Source: Selaginella moellendorffii
Lineage: Eukaryota > Streptophyta > Lycopodiopsida > Selaginellales > Selaginellaceae
DNA: 64,000 nt
Direction of reading: 5' to 3'
Assembly: GCF_000143415.4 (NCBI RefSeq)
Contig: NW_003314408.1
Coordinates: forward strand, 241,860 to 305,859
Shown piece after piece: positions 47,112 to 57,995 of the stretch; the stretch's first letter is position 1, and every line of letters begins with the position of its first letter. The translations under genes and the position numbers were made by a program. The notes under the pieces are model-generated. The model saw nothing but the letters and a program-made list of their open reading frames with translations, was not told the origin of the DNA and searched no databases.

Positions 47112-47290
47112 ATAAACTCTTGAATTTAGACTTCTTGAGAAATCACTCCAACTCAATATTATTCAAATCTAAAGACATTTAAGTATAAAACCTTTAACCA
47201 ATTGGAAAAAGGTCCTTCTCCCTTTATATTTGAACTTAATAAATTGTCTCTTAAGTCATTCTTTTTATAATTTAACTTGATTCTCTAGAA
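47112..47290. repeat. Dispersed ACTCTTGAATTTAGACTTCT repeat, copy 1
   Basis: First of five related copies (also 47456, 58950, 59912 and 63896). Shared core: AAACTC.TGAATTTGGACTTC, then AACCCAGTACTATTCAAACC, ACCCTTAACCAATTGGAAAA and a TCTCAAGTCGTTCT end. Confidence 0.75.
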
Positions 47291-47455
47291 GTCTACGCTT
47301 TTATGAATGGAAGTTGAAAGTTGTAGCTCTCCCAAGAGCTTTACTCTCTTGACAACTTACCCAAACTAGGTTTGACAGATGTCAATCTCAACATATGATG
47401 TGATTTCACTAACTAACCAATAGAGTCAAACCTGAGACCTCCTTGATACTAAATA

Positions 47456-47650
47456 TAAACTCATGAATTTGGACTTCTTGGGAGTTCACCTAGCCCAATA
47501 TTATTCAAATCCAAGACACTTAAACTCAAGTATCTCAAAACCCTTAACCAATTGAAAAAAGAATGCACTTTTATTCATAAATCTTTCCACTTTATTTGAA
47601 CCTAATGAATTGCTTCTCAAGTCGTTCTTTTTATACACTTAGATATTCCA
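47456..47650. repeat. Dispersed repeat, copy 2
   Basis: Reads AACTCATGAATTTGGACTTC at its start and ends in TTGCTTCTCAAGTCGTTCTT. Overlaps the low-coordinate end of the reverse transcriptase remnant. Confidence 0.75.
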
Positions 47651-47966
47651 CTTCTAACTTTACAAATTTATATTTACTTTTCTTCACGTAAAGTTTGCTA
47701 TTATATAATAATATGAAAACCTTGCACAAATACACCTTATACTCCTCCATATTCTTGTTAAAAACAATCTCCATAAACTCATAAAAAGAATGCCTAAACA
47801 CCTCCATCATCAACCGAATAAATATAGTTGGTGTATTTATCAAACCAAATAGCATAATTATGTACTCAAAATGCTCAAAGCTCATGTTGAATGTTATTTT
47901 GAAAATATATGTGTTATTCATTGCAATTTGATGATATCCACTCTTCATATCAATCTTGGTAAACAC
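47631..47966 (-). mobile_element. Reverse transcriptase remnant, Ty3/gypsy
   Basis: The minus-strand frame of 111 residues begins FTKIDMKSGYHQIAM, followed by FEHFEYIIMLFGLINTPTIF, both diagnostic for gypsy-type reverse transcriptase. The YxDD active-site segment that should follow is missing: the frame passes directly from MEIVFN to EEYKVYLCKVF. The enzyme is dead. Confidence 0.85.
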
Positions 47967-49849
47967 TTAAACTTCACCAAGCTTGTCTAAAATATTATCT
48001 ATATGTAGCATTTGCATTTTATCTTTCACCATCTTTTTGTTCAATACACAATAGTCAATATATATTTACATTGACCCATCCTTCATCTTCATAAATAAGA
48101 CTAGTGCACCAAAAAGAGACTTACTTGGTTAAATAAATCCAAAGTCAAGTAATCCCTTCATTTATTATTGAACTTCTTGTTCCTCTATATAGTTTACCTA
48201 AAATGGACACCAGTAAATTGGCCTTGTCCCTAGCTCCAAAGTAATTTTATGCTCCACACTTTGTAATAGAGTTAGCCTATGAGGAAGTTTGGATAGAAAA
48301 GCATCGAAAACTTTTTTAATACATTCCTCTCTTGCACATGTGCCTTAGTCTCCTAAATCATGAATAAATAGCAAGTAACTCAAAAGTGGCTTTCCATTAT
48401 GATAAGCTCACTTAAAAAATGTAGCAAAGAACATAACAATTGAAGGCTAAATTCTCTCTCCAAACCATATATCCTTAATGCCATTATACTCTAGAAAGAC
48501 ACATTTAATGCTCCATTTTATTTCTAAATCCATCTTCACCAACCATAGCATCACAAGAATAGAACCCATATAAATGTTGTTTTGCTAACCAACACTTTTA
48601 ACCCTTCTACGCAAGCATTGACATGTTGAGTAGGGGTAATTGGACCTTCCACCATGTATGTGTTTTTAAGTTGTGCTTAACAAACTTTGCCAAAACAAAA
48701 TTGTCATCAGTCTCACTATCCAGTAAAATCCACATTGAACCTCTATAGAACATGCCCTTTAGCATTAAAGCTAATGCATGAGTAACCTCTATTTTGTTCT
48801 ATACATAGTTGAATTAACAAACAACGATCAAAAGCCTCTTCTTATGACCGGAATAGGCTTTTTTGTCATCCTCATACTGCAAATTTTGCAACTTCTTAAT
48901 ATACAACTTACTGTTATTAGAAGATTGGCTATTTTTTTTGCTATGTTGTTTTCTTCAGTTGTAGACAATCAACTTTGTAGTGTCTAAGCTCACCATAATA
49001 ATGACAATGTTTAACAAAGAACTTTGGCTTCTTTTACCCCTTTGCATCCAAAGTAGTTACCATAGACTTCAACTTGTGATATTTATTCCCATCTTTATGT
49101 CAATAGTGATAATCATGATTGTTCTTGACAAAAATACTCAAACACTTGTGAAACTCGTGTTTGTCATTGTTATGTTGATGAGCCACATCAAAAAGCTCCT
49201 TCAAACTCTTAAATGGCTAAGAATGATGCAAGTGTTGCCATATACTCTTGTTGTAGAGGCCATAAATGAAGTAAGATTTATTTTAATTTGGATCCTTTGT
49301 TGGAACACAACTAATGAAGTAAGTAAACTTCTCAATATAATTTCTGAGCGTCATTTTCCCTTATTGGAAATCTTGAAGTTCCATGTAAGCATTCTCCATG
49401 TCATAGTGAGGGGCAAAACATAAATAAAAAGTAACCTTAAACTCATCCATAGTAGACACTAATGATTTATTGTCTATAATACAAAACTCCTCAAGCCAAC
49501 TTTACTATTGAAAACTCATATCACATAAAACCATTGGAATAGTCATTAAAGCTTTTGCATCTAGAATTCCTCTAGCAGCAAAAAACTTTTTCATATTGGC
49601 TAGCCAAGCCAAAGACTCATTCACAGCACCATCAGTGGAAAAAGCTGAAATCTTAAATTAATCCAACAAGTAAGTTTTACTTAGAGTGCCACCACATCCA
49701 CACCCACGCATGGTATCATCATGTCATGCATCTCATCTTGCATCTTTTGCTAATTTTAATTAAGGGCTTGTATCTCATGACCAACATCTTGAATAATTCA
49801 AACTTCTGGGACTTCATTGGCAACTTCATTATGTGGTCATAACACAAAT

Positions 49850-51035
49850 TATAGCAAATGAATGTTATAACATTTCCAAAACTTTAATAGACAAACTTTC
49901 AAGGAACCAATGTACCAAGTACCAACAAATTCATTTACAAGCTATAACAATTGAATGTTATAACTTTTCTGAAACCTCAATAGACAAATTCTTAAAAAAC
50001 CAAGGTACTAACACTATCTTTAGTCAAAAATACTACAATATTACTATTTATAAGTAAATAAATTAGCATCATTATCAACTATTTTAGGATTGATCATCAT
50101 TTGTAACTTTGTAAAGCAAGCAACTTTATAAATATATTGCTCATGATCACCAATATATGATATTGAAATCATAATGACTTGATTATTAATTACAAGGAAA
50201 GCCCAAATTAGTACTATAAAGATTTACATTAGTATAATATGCTAACTTTAATCAACAAAATACAACATAAATGCCACATTTCATTAATAGAGATTTACAA
50301 CACTAACACCACTAACATTATTTGCGGTATAGATAAACTTATGCCACTTTTTTTCCAACCAAACTCAAAATTTATCAAAAACCAAGGAACTCAATAAGTT
50401 CCAAAAAAAAGAATTAAGCATTATAACCCAAGTCTAAGCAAAATAGTTTAGCTCTTTATCACTACCCATTCCATGGCATACCATTTCTAAAACCACCATA
50501 ACTAACTTGTATTGAAGTAAGGATTCTTGATTACATGATGTGAACACGAGTAATAATATCACACCTTATTATAGATTATTTCTCAAAGAGGAAAAGATAA
50601 TTTATAGTCCCTAATCTCTTTTTTCAAACTTAAAATAAATTAAACCTCAAGCTTGCACCCTCTAATGGAGTCACATTTAAGGATGTATGTCATTACAACA
50701 ATAACTTGCCTTACAACATTCTAAAAAAAACTATAACAAATATCTCTTAGTGCATTCATCCTTTTCTTTAAGACTTTTGCAGTTTATAAGTGATTTTAAA
50801 ATCCTTCTTTTGTGTAACTTGTGAAACATTTAATTACAATTGCTAATGTGGTGATATAATAACTTTTTTTTCATATTCAAATTTCACTAAACCTTAAGCA
50901 TGCATTCTCACTGCCTTCATTCTAGCCTAGCAATTAAACTCACCATCTAACCTTTTTTTCAAACTCAAACTTGACTAAAACTTAAACTTGTGTTCACACT
51001 GCCTTCATTCCGGCTTAGCAATTAGACTCACCATC
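49850..51035 (-). repeat. LTR-like segment of the left gypsy copy
   Basis: Similar in order and sequence to about 56460-57200: GAATGTTATAAC, then AATAATAC-type TACTACAATA, ATCATTATCAAC, then ATTTACAAC with ACACCACTAAC and ATGCCAC. In the right-hand copy this segment lies inside a better-bounded LTR, so it is probably LTR here as well. Confidence 0.55.
50860..51035. repeat. 88-bp tandem duplication
   Basis: Two adjacent units of about 88 bases, each starting with a T-run and ending CAATTA(A/G)ACTCACCATC. They share CACTGCCTTCATTC and differ mostly by transitions. Confidence 0.8.
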
Positions 51036-51528
51036 ACTGGGCTGCGATCAACAGCATGCTTGCAGCACATTCTCAGCCAGGAAGAGATTAGCACAACCAT
51101 GGAGCCCATGATCACCCTGCAGAGCACACTCACCATCACGTTGAGCTATGAGACGTCATTGTCAGTTGAGCTACAGTCGTTATATTTATCTCTTTGCTCG
51201 TTACAAAAAAGTATGATCAAGCTAGTGAACGATCAAACTAGTGAATGCCGCCTTGGATGATAAATTCCACTCCTGCCATGGAGAGCCACTCATAAACTGG
51301 TATGCTGCCCACGAGCCTCATCTCATGCTCATAAAATGTACATTGTCACGTTGAGTCAAAAAATTCCAACAGGTGCTTGTTGTCTCCAAAGTCCCTGGAA
51401 AGCAACAAACAACTATCAGTGATCCATGAGCATTCATAAATTTACAATACTGCTATAGTTGTGTTCTTGGAAGCCCCTGTAAAAAAAAAGTCATTCAGAG
51501 GGAACTAAGGAAATCCTTTTACCTTTAT
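51036..51528. other. Intergenic, no gene seen
   Basis: Less AT-rich than the retrotransposon DNA beside it. It probably includes the 3' flank of the minus-strand gene that ends at 51529. Confidence 0.45.
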
Positions 51529-52739
51529 TCAACAAATACCCCTGCCTTTCATATGTGTCACGCTTGCCAGTAAAGCTTCCACGAGTGGAAACCGCTGGTT
51601 GTCCTTGCTGTTGAGAGCTCGGGCAACTTGTTCCAGTAGTGCAGCTGCGTCGACACGAGCAGGTCCAGTACCTGTATGAAACCTGAAAGAGTTACGTACT
51701 GAGAAACGAAAGCCTAGCGACTTAATACCAAGAACATCTTTAGTTAGAAGTGGTGCTGTAGCAGACGTGTACGAAGTCCACGCCACCTCCAACGCGCTCT
51801 TATTGTCAACCACCCTTGACATCTTTGTTAGTGGAAGGTGTGCACCCTCATCCCTGACAATTAACATAAGCCAAAATCAAAGAAAATTGAAAAACCAAAC
51901 CTGAACTGCTTAGCTAAGATGTAGGGGTAGGAGCCCTTGAGAACCTGTTGTATCTCACCCCATGCAGTAGTGTTGCAGCCACTCCAGAGTCTGTGTGTAG
52001 CGACCTAATACAAAAGAAGAATATTTTAAACACACAAAGGAAATTACCATACCAGGAAGTACGCTCGAGTTAACAAGCTGACATCCCTCGGCGAGAGACG
52101 AGCCCAGTCAGAATTCCCATGTTGCGCAATAGTCTTCAATGCTGCATACACGTTACCGGGGTACCCAGCTAAATCGCTGAGCCGGTCGTAACCTGAAATA
52201 TACCACTAAGAACTATTATTGTGAAATCTTTAATCCATACCTGACAGCTCCATCAAGTCGTTGACAGCTGCCTCCACTTCTGCTGGTGTCGGATTTCCCA
52301 GGTTCGGATTATTTATCGCCAACTGGATCCCAATCTCATGCTTGAAAGCATAGAGAGTTTCTAAGCGGATTTGCTTTAGAAACTCAAAATACTGGATTTG
52401 CAGCATGGTAATGGAGGAATCAGCTCCCAAAACAACGACCGTTTCTTTGTTCTGTCCAAACCTATGTAGTTCAGCAAGCTTTACTCGATCCAGTTCTTCA
52501 ATGTCGATTCCTGTGTCGAGGAGAACTCGAGCAAGGGGCTTCTTCAACGCTGCCACACCAGAGTCTGTAGATAAACTCGCAGAATTTGATGTAACGCCAT
52601 CACCGCTTGCCACATTGCCTGCCGACTTCTTCAATGTGCCATCACCGCCTGCTGGCTCCTCCATGCCAAGAGCCTTTGCTAATCCATCCCTGAAGGCCTT
52701 CCCTACAGAGACATACCTTCGCAGCTTGAAAACCCGCAT
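51529..52739 (-). CDS. Unrecognised 355-residue protein
   Basis: Four minus-strand exons (52739-52241, 52192-52053, 52004-51901, 51853-51529) join in frame to 355 residues. The N-terminus MRVFKLRRYVSVGKAFRDGL is basic and amphipathic, as in mitochondrial targeting. A low-complexity Gly/Ser/Asp segment follows, and then helical sequence including ARVLLDTGIDIEELDRVKLA, LEFLKQI-like FEFLKQIRLETLYAFKHEIG, AALKTIAQHGNSDWARLSPR and AAALLEQVARALNSKDNQRF. I do not recognise a family. The even helical periodicity could be a repeat-type RNA-binding or scaffold fold, but that is a guess. It is divergently paired with the HSP20-repeat gene, whose N-terminus also looks mitochondrial. Confidence 0.7.
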
Positions 52740-52798
52740 TGCTCTAGGCCCAGCAAAACCCTAGGCAGAGTCACAGCAAGCGAGCCAAGCCCTAGAAT
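52740..52798. promoter_or_regulatory. 59-bp bidirectional promoter with telo-box
   Basis: The whole gap between two divergent ATG codons. AAACCCTAG at 52756-52764 is a telo-box. No TATA box is visible on either side, so initiation must lie within the leaders or the gap itself. Confidence 0.6.
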
Positions 52799-54704
52799 AT
52801 GTTCAGGCGGCTGATTCACACAGCAACGGCGACTAGGAGTAGGAGCGGCATCCACACAGCAATCGCGAGTAGGAGTAGGAGCGGCAGCGAAGGGAGGAAT
52901 GTCTCTCAGGTGAGCAAACCACCCACCCAGGAAGCCTACAAAGAGTTTGGAGAGTTTCTGTGGATGGTGATGCTCCGCCTAGACAACCGTGTCCTCGGCC
53001 AAGCCTTTAAGGTGCTGGGCAACTCTGATCTTACCACCAGATGCCTCCAGGGGTATCTCCTGCATCACAGGCTCAAGTACACCGAAATTGTGGGCGGCCA
53101 ATTCCCCCGTCTTGAAAAACCACTCGGGTTTGACGACATAGGCGACTACCCCGTCCCATATACACACATGATCAAGCTCGTGGACGACGTCTGGGAGGAT
53201 GCAAAGCGGGACTCGCGTGGAGAGCCCCCCCTACATTACTGCACACGTGAAGAAACACGCCTCGTCCACGACTTTTGCCGGAGTCTTGCCTGCCGAGCCG
53301 AGAAGGAAGTCTTCTCCGGGGAGCCAAACGTGCACGAGTTGCAGGAGCAGGCGCGTCTGTTTGGCGCTGAGTGCTGGACCAGGTTCTTAGGTCTGCAGTC
53401 CAGCAACCTCACCATTCTGATCGAGGAGCAATCTAGCTCATATGCTACACCAGTCGTTCCATGCACTGATTTCTTCTCCAACGCTTCCTTGACGAAGTGT
53501 GCCAGGAGCATCAAGTTGGCGCAGGAGGTGGCTGATGCCGGGGGGCTGCCGCAGTTCCCTGATCACGGCGGTCTAGTTGCTCTCTACAACTTTGAGAAGA
53601 AACATGCTTACCAGCTGCTGCTAAACTGCCTCAAGCACATTGATAAAGGTATGGCTTTGATCCTGCCTGGAGTTTTTTATTTCTTTTTCTCTGTGGCGTG
53701 CAGGATATGACGAGCGCAATCTATTGTGGTCGTCCTTCGAGAACCAGCAGTTCTACACTGTCGATGTGCAAGTGCCGGGTAAGTCAACTGCAGACGACGT
53801 TATCTCATTTTTTGTTCTCTTGCGTACTACTGTACAGGTCTCTCGTCGCTGGATCAAGTGCATGTTGAAAAACATGGACGGGGTGTACTTGTTTCCACGG
53901 AGATGGACGTTTACCGCCCCGAGAAGCTTGCTGTTCCTCCTTACGCCAACGTCGACGGTTTAATAGCTAATCTGCAGGATGAGATTCTCACCATTCGCCT
54001 TCCCAGGGTGGCCGCTGCGCTCGAAGGGACAACCTCGACAGTGCCAATTGAGGACCGTGACGAGGCCGAGCTGGACACGAGTATTTTTTCTTTTTTTTCT
54101 TTTACCTCTACTAATTTCTTTTCCTTTTCTGCTGCAGCCACGAGCAAACGTCTCCAGGCAGCTATTGTAGATGACAAGCTTCACCACATTCTTCGTGTCG
54201 AAGTTCCAGGTATGTCCCTGAAAACTTTCACGTTTTCTCAATAGCTTTCTGTGCAGGCGTGTCGCGAGAGGAAGTGATTGTGGACAATACAGGGCCGGAA
54301 CTCGTCGTTAAGACCACTGCCAACGTCTTCCAGCAAACAAAGTTTAAGCTTCCCTCCAGTGCTGACGTGAAGCAGGCGAGAGCGTCTTTCTGGAACGGCT
54401 TGCTTACCATTCGCGTTCCCAAGAGTGCAACGGACACTCGCGAGCTGGACGCGAGTATATTGTGTTTTTTGTTTTTACCTCTACTAATTTCATTTCGTTC
54501 TTTGCTGCAGCCACGAGCAAACGTCTCAAAGCAGCTATTGCAAGCATCACCACATTCCTCGTGTCGAAGTTCCAGGTATGTCCCTGGAAACTTTCATGTT
54601 TTCTCAATAGCTTTTGCTTTGCGACCATGCAGGCTTGTCGCAAGAGGCTTGTCGCGAGAGGAAGTGATTGTGGCACAGAACGTCTTCCAGCAAAGGAAGT
54701 TTAA
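52799..54704 (+). CDS. Novel N-terminal domain fused to tandem HSP20/alpha-crystallin modules
   Basis: Exons 52799-53648, 53704-53778, 53838-54080, 54138-54209, 54257-54454, 54511-54575 and 54633-54704 join to about 524 residues. The N-terminus (MFRRLIHTATATRSRSG, partly duplicated) looks mitochondrial. Residues about 37-283 form an unrecognised region (FGEFLWMVMLRLDNRVLG; FRSLACR-like DFCRSLACRAEKEVFSGEPN). Two alpha-crystallin-like domains follow. The first has FYTVDVQVPG, VLVSTEMDVYRPE and DEILTIRLP. The second has HILRVEVPG, EEVIVDNTGPELVVKTT, FKLPSS and ASFWNGLLTIRVPK, ending in the G-x-L-x-I/V-x-V/I-P motif typical of HSP20. A third module (exons 6-7) is frameshifted and stops at 54704. 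The modules and their introns are copies of one another. A chaperone-type role is inferred for the repeats only. Confidence 0.72.
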
Positions 54705-56459
54705 GTTGACCGTCTCTCCGGCTGGCTTACCATTTGCAGTAGGAACAAGTTTGTTATGTATTACAACTTCACAAGAAAGCAACCATATCCATGTTTAGCC
54801 ATCTTGAGATTTATTTTTATAAAGGTTTAGTTCCAATGAAGTTCTAAGAGTAAAATTATTCTATTTCTTTTTGTTAAGAAAATACTTAATTTAACACAAT
54901 AAAAGTATAAGATAATGAGTGTCATGTTTACTTTTTGGAGTTATTTTTCATACATGAATATTAATGTTTTTTTCATTAATATGTTTTCATCCTATGAGGC
55001 ACAACAGGATTCAAAACATGTAAGATACATTGTTGTTTTAAAATAGCTTAGAATATGCTTAGAATATTCTTTATATAGTTACAATTTTTTAATCAATTTT
55101 GTAGTCTAGCTTTTCACAAACCATCCAATGATATAATCAGGCATATTCTAGGATGATAAGGTTAAAACATTTCTTGGTGGTGAGTTTTCATGACATATGG
55201 AAGATTTAAGCATTTTCTTACTAATGGTTGAACAACTTATCATTTCAGTGGGACCCATCGGTCTGTGCCTAGAGCAAAAGCATTTCTTTCATTAACCACC
55301 TGAAACAGTGAATATTATGTGTCATATAGGCATCAACATGGCATCTGGCGGAAGGCTTGTATTTTATCATATTTTGCTTATGAAAGCCACAGCATCACTG
55401 AACCCTACACATGCACTACTTCAGAAGCAATATATGAATGAGAATATATTTTACTTTTAATTTCTTGAATGTTTCAAGAGTACTTCATTTTTCTATAATC
55501 TGAAGTTTAGAAGAAATTTAATGGATAAATAACAATTATGATTAAATAGTTATGCCTGGATATTATAGGAATATGTTTTTTACCAATAATAGAATCTTAG
55601 AACATAAAATTTAAATATTCCACATTTAGGGTCAACAAGTATTTAACTTGTTACAGACTGTGCACACTCCACAATCCCACACTCATTGTTTTCTATGAGG
55701 GAAGCTTTATCTGCATGTTTATCTCGTTAAAATTGATATAATTTGTCATGTCACAGCAACAAGTGTGTCGCAAACTCATGTCTTGTGGTTGTCGATGTCC
55801 AAGCTTATATGCAATGCATCCAAACTCTGTGTTGGTGCTGAGAGATCTTTGCTAGGGGTCCCCTATGACTTTTCAAATGGTGCTGGAGTTGGAAAAGTGC
55901 TTGGAGAAACCACCACTTGGGCAAATTCTTCACTGTGCTAGAGCAAAGGAATTGATGTGAAATCCTTAGATTTGTTGAAGCCAAGGGACCTTTGGACTTG
56001 TGTAGTGATGGTAGAGAAGTCAAGTGTTAATGTAGTTTAGTCTGTGTTGAAGAAGTTAATCATATTGCACTCAACAATTTAGACCTCTGGTAGCATATCA
56101 TCCTAAATAAGTTCTGGGAAAAGAACCTTGAGAGCTTGGTCAACTTTAGTGATGGAAGAAGCATCCACTTGACAAGTTGGATGGAATTCTGCCATGAAGA
56201 TGAACATAAAAATAAAGAAGGAAAAAGTAAAAGAAAAGTAATGAAAAGTTATAGATAATGAGATCTAGAAAAATCCATGCACTCTTTAGAGACAATCAGA
56301 GTTGCCCCTCACCTTCACCAATGTGAATGTATAGAATAAAAAAATAGAATATAATTAGTCATTGCAAAACCTTTCTTGAAAGTGTTAATTGTTGTAATAA
56401 AAATCTTTGCCATTGGGATAGTGCAGAAAAATCCTCATCACTTGATGTAACAATGCCAC
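54705..56459. other. AT-rich intergenic DNA and a decayed repeat block
   Basis: No supported gene. Remnants of the third HSP20 module continue for about 30 bases (frame from 54680), then AT-rich sequence follows. The block 55665-55770 is listed separately. Confidence 0.5.
55665..55770. repeat. Transition-decayed copy of 45810-45905
   Basis: Aligns base by base with 45810-45905, through GAGGGAAGCTTT to GTCACGTCAC/GTCATGTCAC. Most differences are C-to-T or G-to-A, many at CpG sites, as expected from deamination of methylated cytosine. Confidence 0.7.
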
Positions 56460-57971
56460 TTTCACTAACAGAGAAAATGAATGTTATAACTTCTCAAAAC
56501 CTCAATATGCAAACACTTAAGGAATTAAGGTACCATCACTAACCTAGTATAATGAATCATCTTTGAGAACCTAGTTAAAGATATTACAATACTACTATTT
56601 GCAAGTAGATTAAGGTCATTATCAACCACTTTAGGGGATATCATTGTTTGACCAAGAAACTTTGTAAACTCATCATTTACAATGATATAGATATGATATA
56701 AATTTAATTATTAGTTGAGCAACACCATAAGCAAGCCCACATTGATATTACAATTTTTTTCACTAGGTTTAAATGCAACATAAATGCCATATTTTATAGA
56801 TAGAAATTTACAACTCCGAACACCACTAACTTCATTCACAACATAGATAAGCACATGCCACTCTCTTTTTAATCAAACTCAAAACTAATTCAACACCAAG
56901 CTAATCAAGGATCAATAATAAGTTTCTCTAGAAAAGAATTAAACATTGTAACCTAAGCCTTTTAATAGCAAGCCTAAGTGAAATGGTTTAATGCTTCCCC
57001 GCTATCTAATCCATAGCACACCACCATAACAAATATGCATCAAAGCATGGACTCTCGATCATATAATATGAACACGAGAAATGAGATCATTATCTTATTG
57101 TAGATCATCTTTCGGAGAATGGAAGATAATTTATATGTTTGATCCTTCATTCAAAATGACTCTCTTTTTGACTCAAGTTGACTAAACTTTAAACTTAGGT
57201 TTGTATTGTCTTTAATCCAATTATAAAAAAGTTTATGAGAATGACTACTCGAAGTAATAGACTAATCCATATAGTCTTATTTGACCTGCTCATAATCATG
57301 TATAGGAAGGATCCATTAGTACCTTGCTAAAAAGTTATAAACTAGCCTATATGCCATTTATAACAAACCTAGTGGATATTTATTTTTACCTATAGTAATA
57401 TAGTAATAAATTATGGTAACCACAGATAGGGTAACATTAATTCTACCAACTCAAAATGTAACATTAAGTTGCTAATGTATGAGCCTAAGCATATACAAAT
57501 GATATTTCTCAAATCCATCTTATAAGCCAAAGTAAAAGCTTATACAATTTGGTATAAATGGTATGTGCTAATATCTATACTTAAGAACATATGCAAAATG
57601 CACACACAAAGATTAATTTCTCAACTAGCTTGGGTGAAAATTGATAAAGGGTTTAGTAGTACTGACTTCCTGCCATTATGGCAATAAAAAAAAAATTTAA
57701 AAGGACTTGTTGATATGTAGCATTTGATACTTATAAGCATATTTGCAGCAAATACAAGTGCTAACAAAACTAACAAGTTATTATAAACTAGCGTTAAAAG
57801 AAAAAAATTTAGTCTCTCTAGACTATACTATATTTCCTCTTGAGGGCTTTATACCTCCATTCCACTATAAGTCTTAGGGTAAGTTAAATTCCTTACCTTA
57901 CCACGTCTTAATATACCTTTGAGCTTCCCTTCAACCTATGTTGACCACATGGTCAAAACTAATGTCTAACA
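56460..57971 (-). mobile_element. 3' LTR of a Ty3/gypsy element, right copy
   Basis: On the minus strand the segment begins TGTTAGACATTA directly after a polypurine tract, the standard start of a 3' LTR. A TATA box (minus strand TATAAAG at 57853-57847) lies about 120 bases inside. The low-coordinate end is not visible as a clean CA terminus, so the left limit is set by similarity to 49850-51035. Confidence 0.6.
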
Positions 57972-57995
57972 ATTTCCCCCCCCCCCCCCCCCCCC
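57972..57995 (-). mobile_element. Polypurine tract with a 20-base homopolymer
   Basis: Twenty C on the plus strand (57976-57995), which is twenty G followed by AAAT on the minus strand. It abuts the TGTTAG terminus of the LTR, where the plus-strand primer of gypsy elements is made. Confidence 0.7.

Larger units (their letters stand above)
46890..51035 (-). mobile_element. Decayed Ty3/gypsy retrotransposon, left copy
   Basis: Minus-strand order from high to low coordinates: LTR-like sequence (about 51035-49850), Gag remnants (49700-48960), then a reverse transcriptase remnant (47966-47631). Gag frames on the minus strand include WLANMKKFFAARG near 49600. A zinc knuckle at 49010-48961 reads HCHYYGELRHYKVDC, with one Cys replaced by Tyr. 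Stops interrupt every part. The LTR-like segment is similar to the segment at 56460-57200. The element is very AT-rich, consistent with long decay under cytosine methylation. Confidence 0.72.

Noticed and set aside
51700-51760. A 47-nt intron in the last exon of the 355-residue protein gene
   Set aside because: Removing it breaks the frame, whereas the exon is open throughout.
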